Made by a program: the position numbers and the translations under genes. A stretch of DNA of 64,000 nt from Lutibacter sp. A80 (GTDB taxonomy: Bacteria > Bacteroidota > Bacteroidia > Flavobacteriales > Flavobacteriaceae), in assembly GCF_022429645.1 (NCBI RefSeq), contig NZ_CP092480.1, forward strand, positions 3,082,501-3,146,500. Direction: 5' to 3'. The notes beneath the pieces are model-generated. The model had not been told where the DNA came from and did not search any database. It saw only the letters and a list, made by a program, of their open reading frames with translations. Within the stretch, counting starts at the first letter, position 1. Every line of letters starts with the position of its first letter. Of the stretch, positions 47,525 to 56,280 are shown piece after piece.

Positions 47525-48706
47525 ATGGAAGAAATAAATGTATATGATGTATCATCACGTAAAGATTCTTTGTATGATAAAATTCACGAAGAATTAAGTA
47601 AATATTTCACGATCAAGTTTAATGAAATTGCACTTGAATATGAAATTTTTGATCTAGACTCGAAAGAGAGAATAGAATTTAATGAATCCTCTTTATTAGT
47701 TCATTTGCATAGAGAGAAAATAAACGTTAGTCCGCAAGTATTTAAAACATATTTAAAGGCGCATTTTATTGAGCGTATAAACCCTATAACAGAGTATTTT
47801 GAAAATTTGCAAGCTTGGAATGGTGAAAATCACATTAAAAAGTATGCAAGTTATGTAAATACAGATGATAATGAGTTGTTTTACAATCATCTTTTAAAAT
47901 GGGCTGTGAGAGCAGTAAAAACAGTTTATAATAATGAATCAATAAATAAACATGTAATAGTTCTAGAAGGCGGTCAGAGTTTTGGTAAATCGTTTTATTT
48001 GAATTTTTTATGTCCCAAAGAACTTTTAAAATATTTATATACAAACATGGGTGTAGGAAAAGACGAACGAATTAAACTAGCCAAGGCTTTTATTGTAAAT
48101 GTAGAGGAGTTAGATGTAATGGGTAAATATGATATTAATGCTATTAAAGCACTGATAAGTCAGGTTTCGGTAAATGAACGATTACCGTATGGCGATAAAT
48201 CTACATTGCTTTATAGAATTTGTTCATTTTTAGCTTCCACAAATCGTGCAGAATTTTTATGTGATGATACTGGGTCTGTAAGGTGGATAATATTTAGTGT
48301 ACTTGAAAAGCTTGATTATTCTTATAGTAAAGAATTTGATATAAATGATTTTTGGTCACAAGCGTATCATATTTTCAAATACGAAAAAGACTTTAAAGCA
48401 GACTTAACTTTAGAAGAAATACGAATTAATGAATTGAGAAACGAACGTTTTACAATACAAACAGCAGAAAATGAATTTGTTTTAAAATATTATTCAATTA
48501 GTGATAACCTTGAAGATTTTAGAACTGCAACTGAAATTGTAATAGAATTACAAGCTGTTGGACAGAGATTGAATGCTCAAAAAGTAGGTTCGGCATTAAA
48601 GAAATATGGTTTCAGTAGAATCAAGCATTCAAAGCGCCAAGTTTATGGTTATTTAGCAAAAACTAAATTTAATAATCATCCCTGGGACTATACTGATACA
48701 GAATAA
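47525..48706 (+). CDS. VapE-like (virulence-associated E) P-loop ATPase
   Basis: A 393-aa protein with the VapE/SF3-like ATPase core: N-terminal helical part (about 1-130), Walker A in LEGGQSFGKSFYLN (G149-S156), a Walker-B-like IVNVEELDVM near residue 200, and the conserved NRAEFLCDDTGSVRWIIF segment (about 240-260). Family members sit in mobile elements and phage satellites and are thought to help element replication. Here the usual N-terminal primase domain is absent. It directly precedes the AGGTAR repeat cluster, a plausible site of action (inference). Confidence 0.85.
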   Translation: MEEINVYDVSSRKDSLYDKIHEELSKYFTIKFNEIALEYEIFDLDSKERIEFNESSLLVHLHREKINVSPQVFKTYLKAHFIERINPITEYFENLQAWNGENHIKKYASYVNTDDNELFYNHLLKWAVRAVKTVYNNESINKHVIVLEGGQSFGKSFYLNFLCPKELLKYLYTNMGVGKDERIKLAKAFIVNVEELDVMGKYDINAIKALISQVSVNERLPYGDKSTLLYRICSFLASTNRAEFLCDDTGSVRWIIFSVLEKLDYSYSKEFDINDFWSQAYHIFKYEKDFKADLTLEEIRINELRNERFTIQTAENEFVLKYYSISDNLEDFRTATEIVIELQAVGQRLNAQKVGSALKKYGFSRIKHSKRQVYGYLAKTKFNNHPWDYTDTE

Positions 48707-48718
48707 ACTAAAATATGT

Positions 48719-48899
48719 TTACCTAGTTACCTAAGATATTTTAATTTATTGATAATTAGTATTTTGATTAGGTAGGTAACTTCATTGAATTAATGTTTTA
48801 CTTACCTGAAAAGGTAGTTTAGGTAGCTAAAGAAATATTGCTACCTTGTTTTTAATAAACTAGTAAACAATATTTTAAGTGCTATAGGTAACTAGGTAA
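48719..48899. repeat. Cluster of ten AGGTAR motifs with outer 15-bp inverted repeat
   Basis: TTACCTAGTTACCTA at 48719-48733 is the exact complement of TAGGTAACTAGGTAA at 48885-48899. Between them AGGTAR/YTACCT occurs at 48770, 48774, 48802, 48812, 48821 and 48841, and the arms themselves hold two each. A smaller hairpin pairs AGGTAGC (48821-48827) with GCTACCT (48840-48846). This iteron-like array may be an origin or a regulator-binding region. Confidence 0.65.
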
Positions 48900-49192
48900 G
48901 TTTAAAATCAAATTAGAGCGTAGGATATAAATAAATTTAGAAATATTCCAATGTTTTAAATTTTGACTAAATTGATTAGTAAATATAAAAATAAAGAGAA
49001 AAAGCCTGTAATACTTTTGACAACAAACTTAAAAGTTTAGATAAAATTTCTAAGAAAATTACAAAATATTTTAAACTCTTTAAATAAGAAACAAAACTTG
49101 TTAAAATGGGAAAATCTATAAATTATATTTTTTCCCTTTACCTAAAAAAAACAAGATAAAATTTACAAATCAAAAATATAATAATACTAATT

Positions 49193-49309
49193 AAGAGCAT
49201 TCGAAATATTGCTCTTGCCAGTTGTGGAAAGTGTGCACACTTCGTGTACAAACATTCCGCCTGGCTATTCTCAACTAACGTTGCTCATAGGGTAACAAAA
49301 TTATAAAAT
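49193..49309 (+). other. Candidate oriT region upstream of mobC
   Basis: AAGAGCA pairs with TGCTCTT at 49193-49216. A perfect 14-bp palindrome AAGTGTGCACACTT lies at 49229-49242, followed by a GC-richer stretch (ACATTCCGCCTGGC) unlike its surroundings. Transfer origins commonly lie just upstream of mobC-mobB, but the nick site is not identifiable by eye. Confidence 0.45.
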
Positions 49310-49310
49310 T

Positions 49311-49658
49311 ATGAAACATAATATTAGTAAAATAAATAAAAGAGTAGTCTCCTATTTAAGTTTTGAAGACAAGGAATTATTAATTAACCAATGTAATTTA
49401 CTGGAAATTAAAACCTCTTTTTTTATACGCAACAGCATTTTAGAAAAATTAGGAAAGCCAATATTTACTCCAAAAATTCAAAATATTGAGACAAAAAATT
49501 ACATTTCACAACTTCTTAGAACAGGAAACAACTTGAATCAAATAGCTCGTAATTTAAACTCTGGAAAAGCTAAGTTTATGATTGCCGATCAACAAACGGT
49601 TTTGAACGAAATTAAAAATATTAACAATCACATTCTCGAAATTAAATCAAAACTTTAA
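49311..49658 (+). CDS. mobC: Mobilization accessory protein MobC
   Basis: A 115-aa relaxosome protein. Residues about 10-45 look like a ribbon-helix-helix DNA-binding unit (RVVSYLSFEDKELLINQCNLLEIKTSFFIRNSILEKLG), and residues about 60-85 carry the MobC-family motif YISQLLRTGNNLNQIARNLN. It would bind oriT and help the relaxase. It is the first gene of the mob module and lies directly after the palindromic segment. Confidence 0.88.
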   Translation: MKHNISKINKRVVSYLSFEDKELLINQCNLLEIKTSFFIRNSILEKLGKPIFTPKIQNIETKNYISQLLRTGNNLNQIARNLNSGKAKFMIADQQTVLNEIKNINNHILEIKSKL

Positions 49659-49663
49659 TAGCT

Positions 49664-50260
49664 ATGGAGAATAACAACAATGAAGCAATTTTCAACTTGA
49701 TGCAAAATGTTGTAGACAAATTGGATGAAATTTCAGAAAAAAATGAGGGAGATAAAAACCCTATACCCGATTTAACCTCGTTGGAAAAACTTTCCAAAGA
49801 GGTTGAGAAAATAAGACTGCAACAAGATTCTATTTTAAAAGAAATTAATAAGTCTAAACAGGAAATTTCAAAATCAACTATTTTAGATAAACGTCCAATT
49901 GAAACAAACAACTATAAATACATTATGTTTGGAAAGGACTCCCCATTAAATACAAGGTTTTTATTTTATATTATTTTTTTTATTGCTATTTCGTGGTCAG
50001 GAATTAAATACCTGCCTCCTTACTTCTCAGCACATAGTGAGCTTAAACAAGACAAAGATAATTATGAGTTATTCTTCAATTACTTATACTTAAAAGAAGT
50101 AGCGTCAGAAAATAATGGTACTCAAAAAATGAAGATTATACTGGATAAAATTAAAAAAGGAGATGATAAATTACTTAAAGAGTATAATTCCTTATTTACA
50201 AGATATCAAAAGCAACTACGAAAGCAAGAATTAGAGAATGAATTAAAAAAATTACAATGA
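49664..50260 (+). CDS. Membrane-anchored protein between mobC and mobB
   Basis: A 198-aa protein with a coiled coil (about 40-80, TSLEKLSKEVEKIRLQQDSILKEINKSKQEISKS). A single transmembrane helix (about 97-117, RFLFYIIFFIAISWSGIKYLP) and a charged helical tail (about 130-198) follow. No named family is recognised, though such a gene often separates mobC and mobB in Bacteroidota elements. It could tether the relaxosome to the membrane or coupling protein (inference). It starts five bases after mobC and overlaps mobB by four bases (ATGA). Confidence 0.7.
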   Translation: MENNNNEAIFNLMQNVVDKLDEISEKNEGDKNPIPDLTSLEKLSKEVEKIRLQQDSILKEINKSKQEISKSTILDKRPIETNNYKYIMFGKDSPLNTRFLFYIIFFIAISWSGIKYLPPYFSAHSELKQDKDNYELFFNYLYLKEVASENNGTQKMKIILDKIKKGDDKLLKEYNSLFTRYQKQLRKQELENELKKLQ

Positions 50261-51207
50261 TAACAAAAATAGAATCCATAAACCACACATACAATGCTCT
50301 TGCTTATTGTGAAAAAGGAGGAGAAATTCTTTACACCAATAAATGTTTGGGTACTAGCAAAGATATTTTCCTTCAAATGAAAGAGAACAACGCATTTAAC
50401 GATAGATGCTCAAAACCAACATTCCATATTAAAATTAGAATTGCACCAGAAGACAAAGGAAAGTTAAATTCTCAAGACTGGATTGACATCTCCAAAAGTT
50501 ATGCTGCCAAAATCGGATTCCAATACAATCCTTATGCTATATACATTCACAAAGAGGGTACTGCAATGGAGCATATACATTGTGTGGCTGCTAAAATTAC
50601 AGAAAAAAATTTAGCTGTTACTGATGATTACACACACTATAAAAGTATGGACTTTAGTAGAGAAATTGAAGAAAAATATAATCTTCGAAAAGTTAAACGG
50701 GTTCTCGAAACAGTAAAAAATAATGAGGTTTTTGAATCATCTGATAAACGAATTCCTCCTTTAAAAGAAAAGATCTTCCAAGCCATTACAATGTCAGATA
50801 CTTTGGAAGATTTAGAATTTCATTTAAAACAAAGAGGAATTAAAGTAAAAATTGGTCGAGGAATTAGCTTTACTGATGAGCTCAATATCTCGTTTCGTGG
50901 CTCCAAAATAGATAGAAGACTATCCCTCAGAGGTATAAGAAAATTATTAAGCTATGAAAATCAAGAGAAGCAAGAATTTATAACTGACTTTAAAGATTCT
51001 AATTCGGGTAATGGAAATGAAAAAGCATTAAGTTCTAAAGCTGAGAAGAAGCAACAAGACTCGGCTAATCCAATTGAATACTTTGATTCAGATATTGTAT
51101 TTGATTCTATAAATAACTTTATAGATGAGAACAATTCTAATCTGAATGATTCAGAAGACTTTGAAAAACGTAAGAAGAAAAAGAAAAAAAATAGACGAAA
51201 GATTTAA
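50257..51207 (+). CDS. mobB: MobB-type relaxase (relaxase/mobilization nuclease)
   Basis: A 316-aa relaxase. The His-rich metal motif lies in IYIHKEGTAMEHIHCVAAKI (near residues 95-120), with an upstream block FHIKIRIAPEDKGKLNSQDWIDISKSYAAKIGF, as in PF03432 relaxases. A catalytic Tyr is likely near the N-terminus (Y12 in HTYNALAYCEKGG). The C-terminus is very basic (KRKKKKKKNRRK). It nicks oriT to start transfer. It overlaps the preceding gene by four bases, and a 13-bp hairpin lies just after its stop. Confidence 0.88.
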   Translation: MITKIESINHTYNALAYCEKGGEILYTNKCLGTSKDIFLQMKENNAFNDRCSKPTFHIKIRIAPEDKGKLNSQDWIDISKSYAAKIGFQYNPYAIYIHKEGTAMEHIHCVAAKITEKNLAVTDDYTHYKSMDFSREIEEKYNLRKVKRVLETVKNNEVFESSDKRIPPLKEKIFQAITMSDTLEDLEFHLKQRGIKVKIGRGISFTDELNISFRGSKIDRRLSLRGIRKLLSYENQEKQEFITDFKDSNSGNGNEKALSSKAEKKQQDSANPIEYFDSDIVFDSINNFIDENNSNLNDSEDFEKRKKKKKKNRRKI

Positions 51208-51213
51208 TTTTTC

Positions 51214-51246
51214 TCCCTTTACCTAAAAGTAAATTAGGTAAAGGGA
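51214..51246. repeat. 13-bp perfect inverted repeat after mobB
   Basis: TCCCTTTACCTAA pairs with TTAGGTAAAGGGA around seven bases. The left arm repeats the sequence at 49133-49147 (TCCCTTTACCTAAAA, with T or C variants only outside the core). No T-run follows, so it may be a protein site rather than a terminator. The rest of the 336-bp gap to the next gene (51208-51543) is AT-rich with nothing recognisable. Confidence 0.6.
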
Positions 51247-51543
51247 AAAAAGATTAGCAAACATAAAAATTATAGTTAAAAATGAGTACTTAATTACTTC
51301 ACCAATTTACATTCAAATTTTACAGATTTTTATTTATATTTTAAATAATATCATTGATTTTGTACAAACAAATCATTTTTATGATTCAATCTTAATTCTA
51401 ATAATTCAAAAACCCTTCTTTCAGCTTCGGTATACTATTTTTAAAGTTTATGTTTGAAAATATTTTCAAGAATTGAGAAGAACTCTTAATTCAAGAGAAT
51501 TATAAATTAAGTACAAATAACAATATTTATAGATCACATTAAG

Positions 51544-52254
51544 ATGTCTGAAAATCTAGTTTTAAGAAAAAGAGAATTAACAGAAATAAAGAAAAAATTT
51601 AACTGGAAAGAAAACAATCTTAATGGAAAAATTAAATCCGTTACAACGATAAAACATAATTTAACCCGACAAAAAGACAATAATATTTATGCTCTTTTTG
51701 AAAAAGAATATGATGCTTTTGATATACGAGGTAATATTATAGAGTCTTCAGCATTTGATAGCTGCGGTCAAAGAATAGTTCTATTAATACCGTCGTTTAA
51801 CTCAAAAGACTATTTAACCAACTATAAGTATTTTGATGATAATGGCGAATTAATATCTGAATGTTTTTTTAAATATCAAGAAAATGGAAATGTATTGGAA
51901 CATTGGGATAACGGCACAACTTCCATAGAATATCATTTGCAAAAGAATGAAATAGAACATTTAAATTTTGATATTGACAACAATTTAATTTGGAAAGAAA
52001 TTTACAAATATGATACTAAAGGAAATCTTATTGAGTTTTGTAACGATTTAGGAAAAACCATTTATATTGTAAATACTTTAGGAGATACCCTAGAGGAAAT
52101 TAAATATGATTCTGAAAATAACATCTCAGAAAAAAAGAAATTTAAGTATAAAATAGATAAACATAAAAATTGGGTGAAAAAAAAGGAATTTATAATTAAA
52201 AATAATATTGAAATACCTAAAGCTATCTTTGAACGTGAAATTACGTATTATTAA
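51544..52254 (+). CDS. YD/MORN-like repeat protein, function unknown
   Basis: A 236-aa protein built of short strand-turn units of the YDxxGNLIE type (YDAFDIRGNIIESSAFDSCG, YKYFDDNGELISECFFKYQENGNVLEHWDNGTTSIEYH, YKYDTKGNLIEFCNDLGKTIY, KYDSENNISEKKKFKYK). It resembles isolated YD-repeat proteins that database entries relate to RHS toxins, but it has no signal peptide, toxin domain or RHS core. It is cytoplasmic. It is the first of three non-overlapping cargo genes between mobB and the restriction operon. Confidence 0.6.
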   Translation: MSENLVLRKRELTEIKKKFNWKENNLNGKIKSVTTIKHNLTRQKDNNIYALFEKEYDAFDIRGNIIESSAFDSCGQRIVLLIPSFNSKDYLTNYKYFDDNGELISECFFKYQENGNVLEHWDNGTTSIEYHLQKNEIEHLNFDIDNNLIWKEIYKYDTKGNLIEFCNDLGKTIYIVNTLGDTLEEIKYDSENNISEKKKFKYKIDKHKNWVKKKEFIIKNNIEIPKAIFEREITYY

Positions 52255-52268
52255 AAAAACAATAAAAA

Positions 52269-53024
52269 ATGGAAAATAAACAACAACTATTTAACGAACT
52301 ATTAAATAGTTTGAATGAGAAGTCTGAAATTGAAGAGTACAAATATATAGGGACAGGAGATCCATTATCTGATATATTAATTATTGGAAAAGAAACAGCC
52401 TTTGAAATTGATACTGATCAATATAGAATTGAAACGCTTGGGAATTTTAATTTTTGGAATAAGCAACAAATAGCAAATAAAGAAAACCCTACTGAGAATG
52501 GGTACAACCCTAGATTTCCTTATAAAGGTCAAATACTAAAAAGGGACAATAGGAAGGGTAACAACGGTACAAGCGTGACTTGGATGAATTATCAAAAATT
52601 GATTAATTATATTTACAATACACCTTTAAATAAAGATATTAACTTTCATGATGATTCTTTTATCACAGAGGTAAATTCAACACCAAGTAAAAAGACGGCT
52701 AATGCTAATAGTTTTTCTATAGGATTCAGAAAAGAAAACATTTTAAATTCAAAATTTTTTCAAAGTTTTAAAATAGTTATAATTTCAGGAGTAGGTTACT
52801 TTAATATTACAAAAGATAAAAATGAAATTGAAGATATTTTCCAAGTGAAATATATTGAGAAAAAAAATGTGGATGGTAAAACTTCACAACCATTTTGGAT
52901 TCATAAAAATGAAGATAACACTAAATTAGTAATTAACACATATCAACTTAGTATTGGAATATCTGACAATCTATTAAAAGAGATTGCTCGCGAGATTCAA
53001 GAAAGTAATATTCTTAATATTTGA
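52269..53024 (+). CDS. Hypothetical protein, possible uracil-DNA-glycosylase-like fold
   Basis: A 251-aa soluble protein that I do not recognise by family. Its layout hints at the UDG superfamily: an early hydrophobic strand after a glycine turn (YIGTGDPLSDILIIGKE, about 24-40), TWMNYQKLINYIYN and FITEVNSTPSKK in the middle, a buried strand VIISGVGYFNI, and LVINTYQLSIGISDNLLKEIAREI near the end, where UDGs have their HPSP-type loop. The signature residues are not conserved, so this is a weak guess. It lies 14 bases after the YD-like gene. Confidence 0.5.
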   Translation: MENKQQLFNELLNSLNEKSEIEEYKYIGTGDPLSDILIIGKETAFEIDTDQYRIETLGNFNFWNKQQIANKENPTENGYNPRFPYKGQILKRDNRKGNNGTSVTWMNYQKLINYIYNTPLNKDINFHDDSFITEVNSTPSKKTANANSFSIGFRKENILNSKFFQSFKIVIISGVGYFNITKDKNEIEDIFQVKYIEKKNVDGKTSQPFWIHKNEDNTKLVINTYQLSIGISDNLLKEIAREIQESNILNI

Positions 53025-53034
53025 AAAGTAACAG

Positions 53035-53418
53035 ATGAGAAATAATAAAAAAATAAACACCCCTAAGATTGATTATGTAGGTAAAATTGTAATTGAAGCA
53101 AAAAATCCAAAGGTTTTAGCAGAGTGGTATACAAATAAATTTGGATTAATAATTGAGTTAGAATATTATGGAGAATTCCACGGAGGTTTTACTAGTAACA
53201 ATAGAAATCTTTACATTGAAATTGTCCCTACCACTGCTGACGAAGCACAAAGTAATATATCCTTAACATTTCATGTAGATGATTTTAAAGGTTATTTACA
53301 TAACCTAAAAACAAAAGGAATAATTCCAATAACTACTGACTTTACTCACGAAGGAGAATTTGCATCTTTTAAAGACCCTGAAAATAATAAAATAGCTATT
53401 ATGGGAACTTTAACTTAA
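53035..53418 (+). CDS. VOC-family (glyoxalase/bleomycin-resistance-like) protein
   Basis: A 127-aa protein with the paired beta-alpha-beta-beta-beta units of the VOC superfamily (VGKIVIEAKNPKVLAEWYTNKFGLIIELEYYG and LTFHVDDFKGYLHNLKTKGIIPITTDFTHEGEFASFKDPENNKIAIMG). The metal ligands of true glyoxalases are not all present, and its substrate is unknown. It is a short single-gene cargo located 95 bases before hsdM. Confidence 0.85.
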   Translation: MRNNKKINTPKIDYVGKIVIEAKNPKVLAEWYTNKFGLIIELEYYGEFHGGFTSNNRNLYIEIVPTTADEAQSNISLTFHVDDFKGYLHNLKTKGIIPITTDFTHEGEFASFKDPENNKIAIMGTLT

Positions 53419-53494
53419 AGTAATAATTTCTCCCAAAATACAAGAATTTACTAAACCAAAATTCTTAAATTCACCTTTTAATTAAAAACTGCTA

Positions 53495-53502
53495 TAATTT
53501 TG
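53495..53502 (+). promoter_or_regulatory. Candidate -7 box of the restriction operon
   Basis: TAATTTTG fits TAnnTTTG, 12 bases before the hsdM ATG. The overlapping TATAAT is also visible. The leader would be very short. Confidence 0.4.
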
Positions 53503-53513
53503 TAAAGCTATTT

Positions 53514-55076
53514 ATGAATAACAACAAATTAACATTAGACACTCTTGAATCTTGGTTATGGGATTCAGCAGATATATTACGAGGAAGTATTGACTCTTCC
53601 GATTATAAAAATTACATTTTCGGACTCTTATTTTTAAAGCGTTCTAACGATGTTTTTGAAGAAGAAGTTGAAAATATAATGCAGCGCGAAGGCTATTCTA
53701 GAGAAGAAGCAGAAGACGATACTTATTTTCAGTTACCAGAAGAATCTAGATGGGAAACTATTAAAAAACATACCGAAAATATTGGTATTGCTTTAGATAA
53801 AGCCTTTGCGGGTATAGAACGAGAAAACACTTCTTTAGACGGAGTAATGACAGCGACGAAATTTGGTGATAAAGAAAAATTATCTGACGAGCTTTTACAA
53901 CGTTTATTACGCCATTTTAACCAACATTCTTTACGAAACGACCATTTAGAGTCTAACGATTTATTAGGTGATGCCTACGAGTATTTAATTAAAATGTTTG
54001 CCGATGATGCTGGTAAAAAAGGAGGCGAATTCTATACACCAAGAGGTGTGGTGCAGTTAATAGTTCAACTAATTAAGCCAGAGCCAAAACAAAAAGTGTA
54101 CGACCCAACGTGTGGTTCTGGTGGTATGTTAATTGAGTCTGCTAGATATATTGCAGAACAACCCAACGGAAAAGTGGGAAATAATGTAAATGTATCGTTA
54201 TTTGGGCAAGAAAAAAACTTAGGCACATGGGCTATCGGTAAACTAAACATGTTACTCCACAATTTTATGGATGCCGATATACGCAAAGGTGATACACTGG
54301 TAACACCACAACATAAAAACGAGCATAATGAACTAACACTTTTTGATAGAGTAATTGCAAATCCACCGTTTTCTATGGATGGTTGGTGGACACCAGCAGA
54401 AAACTCTATTGAAGTTAAATTAGATAAAAACGGAAAAGAGAAAAAAGTAAAACCAAACTATAACAAAGTAGTAAGCGACCCGTTTGGACGTTTTCAATTT
54501 GGTATTCCACCACGTGGTTATGCCGATTTAGCGTTTTTACAGCACATGATAGCGGTTTTAAAACAAGACGGAAAAGCGGGCGTGGTATTACCACACGGTA
54601 CATTGTTTAGAAGTGGTACCGAAGGTAAAATACGTAAAGCCTTACTAGAAGCCGATTTGGTAGAAGGTATTGTGGGCTTACCAAGTGCTTTATTTTATAA
54701 TACGGGCATACCAGCAAGTATCTGGATTATCAATAAAAACAAAACCGAAGCGCAAAAAAACAAAGTGGCGATTATAGATGCCAGTAGCGATTATAAAGAT
54801 GGTAAAAACCAAAACGAAATTTTACCAGAGCATATTACCAAAATTGTAAACGCTTATGATGATGCTAAAGATGTAGACAAATACATGCGTATTGTAGAGC
54901 TAGCAGAAATTGCAGATAACGATTACAATTTAAACATATCTCGTTTTATTGATACTAGCGAGCCAGAACCTATTGTAGATATTAAAGCAGTACACCAAAA
55001 TTTAGCCGATTTAGAAGCTAAAGAAGCAGATATTAATAAGAAATTAGCTGGATTTCTAAAGGAGTTGGGGATATGA
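53514..55076 (+). CDS. hsdM: Type I restriction-modification methyltransferase subunit HsdM
   Basis: A 520-aa N6-adenine methyltransferase. The HsdM_N helical domain covers about 1-150. SAM motif I is DPTCGSGGML (197-206), and the catalytic NPPF is at 283-286. A C-terminal helical region ends in a coiled coil (VDIKAVHQNLADLEAKEADINKKLAGFLKEL). It methylates the target and is also part of the restriction complex. Its stop overlaps the hsdS start (ATGA), so translation is coupled. Confidence 0.96.
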   Translation: MNNNKLTLDTLESWLWDSADILRGSIDSSDYKNYIFGLLFLKRSNDVFEEEVENIMQREGYSREEAEDDTYFQLPEESRWETIKKHTENIGIALDKAFAGIERENTSLDGVMTATKFGDKEKLSDELLQRLLRHFNQHSLRNDHLESNDLLGDAYEYLIKMFADDAGKKGGEFYTPRGVVQLIVQLIKPEPKQKVYDPTCGSGGMLIESARYIAEQPNGKVGNNVNVSLFGQEKNLGTWAIGKLNMLLHNFMDADIRKGDTLVTPQHKNEHNELTLFDRVIANPPFSMDGWWTPAENSIEVKLDKNGKEKKVKPNYNKVVSDPFGRFQFGIPPRGYADLAFLQHMIAVLKQDGKAGVVLPHGTLFRSGTEGKIRKALLEADLVEGIVGLPSALFYNTGIPASIWIINKNKTEAQKNKVAIIDASSDYKDGKNQNEILPEHITKIVNAYDDAKDVDKYMRIVELAEIADNDYNLNISRFIDTSEPEPIVDIKAVHQNLADLEAKEADINKKLAGFLKELGI

Positions 55077-56266
55077 TGGATACATATAAAAAAAGTCCAT
55101 TAGGAATAATACCTATAGATTGGGAGGTGTTATTAACCAATGATGTGGGTGAAATTACGTCAAGTAAAAGAGTTTATAGGGGAGACTACACTAAAAATGG
55201 AATTCCTTTTTTTCGTGGAAAAGAAATTTCACAGTTAGCCAAAGGGGATAAGTTGAAAGATATTGTATATATAAAAACAGAAACATACAATGAATTAAAA
55301 AGTAAATTTGGAGCACCAAAATCAGGTGATATACTGGTAACTGCTGTTGGTACAATTGGTTCTGTATACTTAGTTAAAGAAGGGGATAAATTTTACTTCA
55401 AAGATGGGAATTTAATGTGGATTAGGAAGATAACCGACAGACTTAATCGGCGATTTTTAATGCATTATCTAAGGTCTAATATTTTTCAAAAACATATAGA
55501 TTTAGCTTCAGGTGGCTCCAGCCAAAAAGCTTTAACAATAGTTAAATTCAAGAGATTATTTATTCCAGTTCCAAGTTGTGATGAACAACAAAAAATAGCA
55601 GAAATTCTAAGCACCGTAGATGCTAAAATAGACATTATAGACCAACAAATTACAGAAACCCAAGACCTCAAAAAAGGGTTAATGCAACGTTTGTTAACCA
55701 AAGGCATTGGACATACGGAGTTTAAGGATTCTGCTTTGGGTGAGATTCCTGTTAGTTGGGAGGTTGTGAAAATTGGAGATGTTTTAAAATTAGGAAGTGG
55801 TAAGGATTATAAGCATTTGCAAGAAGGTAGTATTCCTGTTTATGGAACAGGAGGTATTATGACTTACGTAAATGAATATTTATATGATGGAGAAAGTGTT
55901 GGAATAGGTCGAAAAGGAACAATTGATAAACCTGTCTTTTTAAATGATAAATTCTGGACAGTAGATACATTATTTTATACTCATTCTTTTAAAGGAGTGA
56001 TTCCTTTTTATATTTATGTTGTTTTTCAATCTATTAATTGGAGAAAGCATAGTGAAGCTACAGGAGTTCCTAGCTTGTCAAGGTCAATTATTGAGCCTTT
56101 AAAGATATTACTACCTCCTATGATTGAACAATCAAAAATAGTTGAGATATTAACTTCTGTAGATGAAAAACTAGAAGTGTTATCAGAAAAGAAAACCACA
56201 TATCAAGAATTGAAAAAAGGTTTGATGCAACAGTTGTTAACGGGTAAGGTTAGGGTGAAAGTTTAA
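55073..56266 (+). CDS. hsdS: Type I restriction specificity subunit HsdS
   Basis: A 397-aa protein with two target-recognition domains and two conserved spacer helices. Each half starts with a matching motif (KKSPLGIIPIDWEV near residue 4; KDSALGEIPVSWEV near 218) and ends in a matching helix (EQQKIAEILSTVDAKIDIIDQQI...LKKGLMQRLLT near 170-212; EQSKIVEILTSVDEKLEVLSEKK...LKKGLMQQLLTG near 350-392). The two recognition domains differ, so the site is bipartite and asymmetric. It is intact with no inverted-repeat switch visible. Confidence 0.93.
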   Translation: MMDTYKKSPLGIIPIDWEVLLTNDVGEITSSKRVYRGDYTKNGIPFFRGKEISQLAKGDKLKDIVYIKTETYNELKSKFGAPKSGDILVTAVGTIGSVYLVKEGDKFYFKDGNLMWIRKITDRLNRRFLMHYLRSNIFQKHIDLASGGSSQKALTIVKFKRLFIPVPSCDEQQKIAEILSTVDAKIDIIDQQITETQDLKKGLMQRLLTKGIGHTEFKDSALGEIPVSWEVVKIGDVLKLGSGKDYKHLQEGSIPVYGTGGIMTYVNEYLYDGESVGIGRKGTIDKPVFLNDKFWTVDTLFYTHSFKGVIPFYIYVVFQSINWRKHSEATGVPSLSRSIIEPLKILLPPMIEQSKIVEILTSVDEKLEVLSEKKTTYQELKKGLMQQLLTGKVRVKV

Positions 56267-56280
56267 AAAAGGAAAAGAGT

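Larger units (their letters stand above)
48707..49310. other. Gene-free control region: AGGTAR repeat cluster followed by possible oriT segment
   Basis: 604 bases without a gene. The first part (48719-48899) has ten copies of AGGTAR or its complement. The middle (48905-49190) is plain AT-rich sequence in which I see only a CCCTTTACCTAAAA motif near 49134. The last part (49193-49309) has hairpins and a palindrome before mobC. It has the position of a replication or transfer control region between the VapE-like gene and the mobilization genes. Confidence 0.6.

Noticed and set aside
51214..51246. Intrinsic terminator after mobB
   Set aside because: The stem is good, but no T-run follows on either strand; kept as an inverted repeat.
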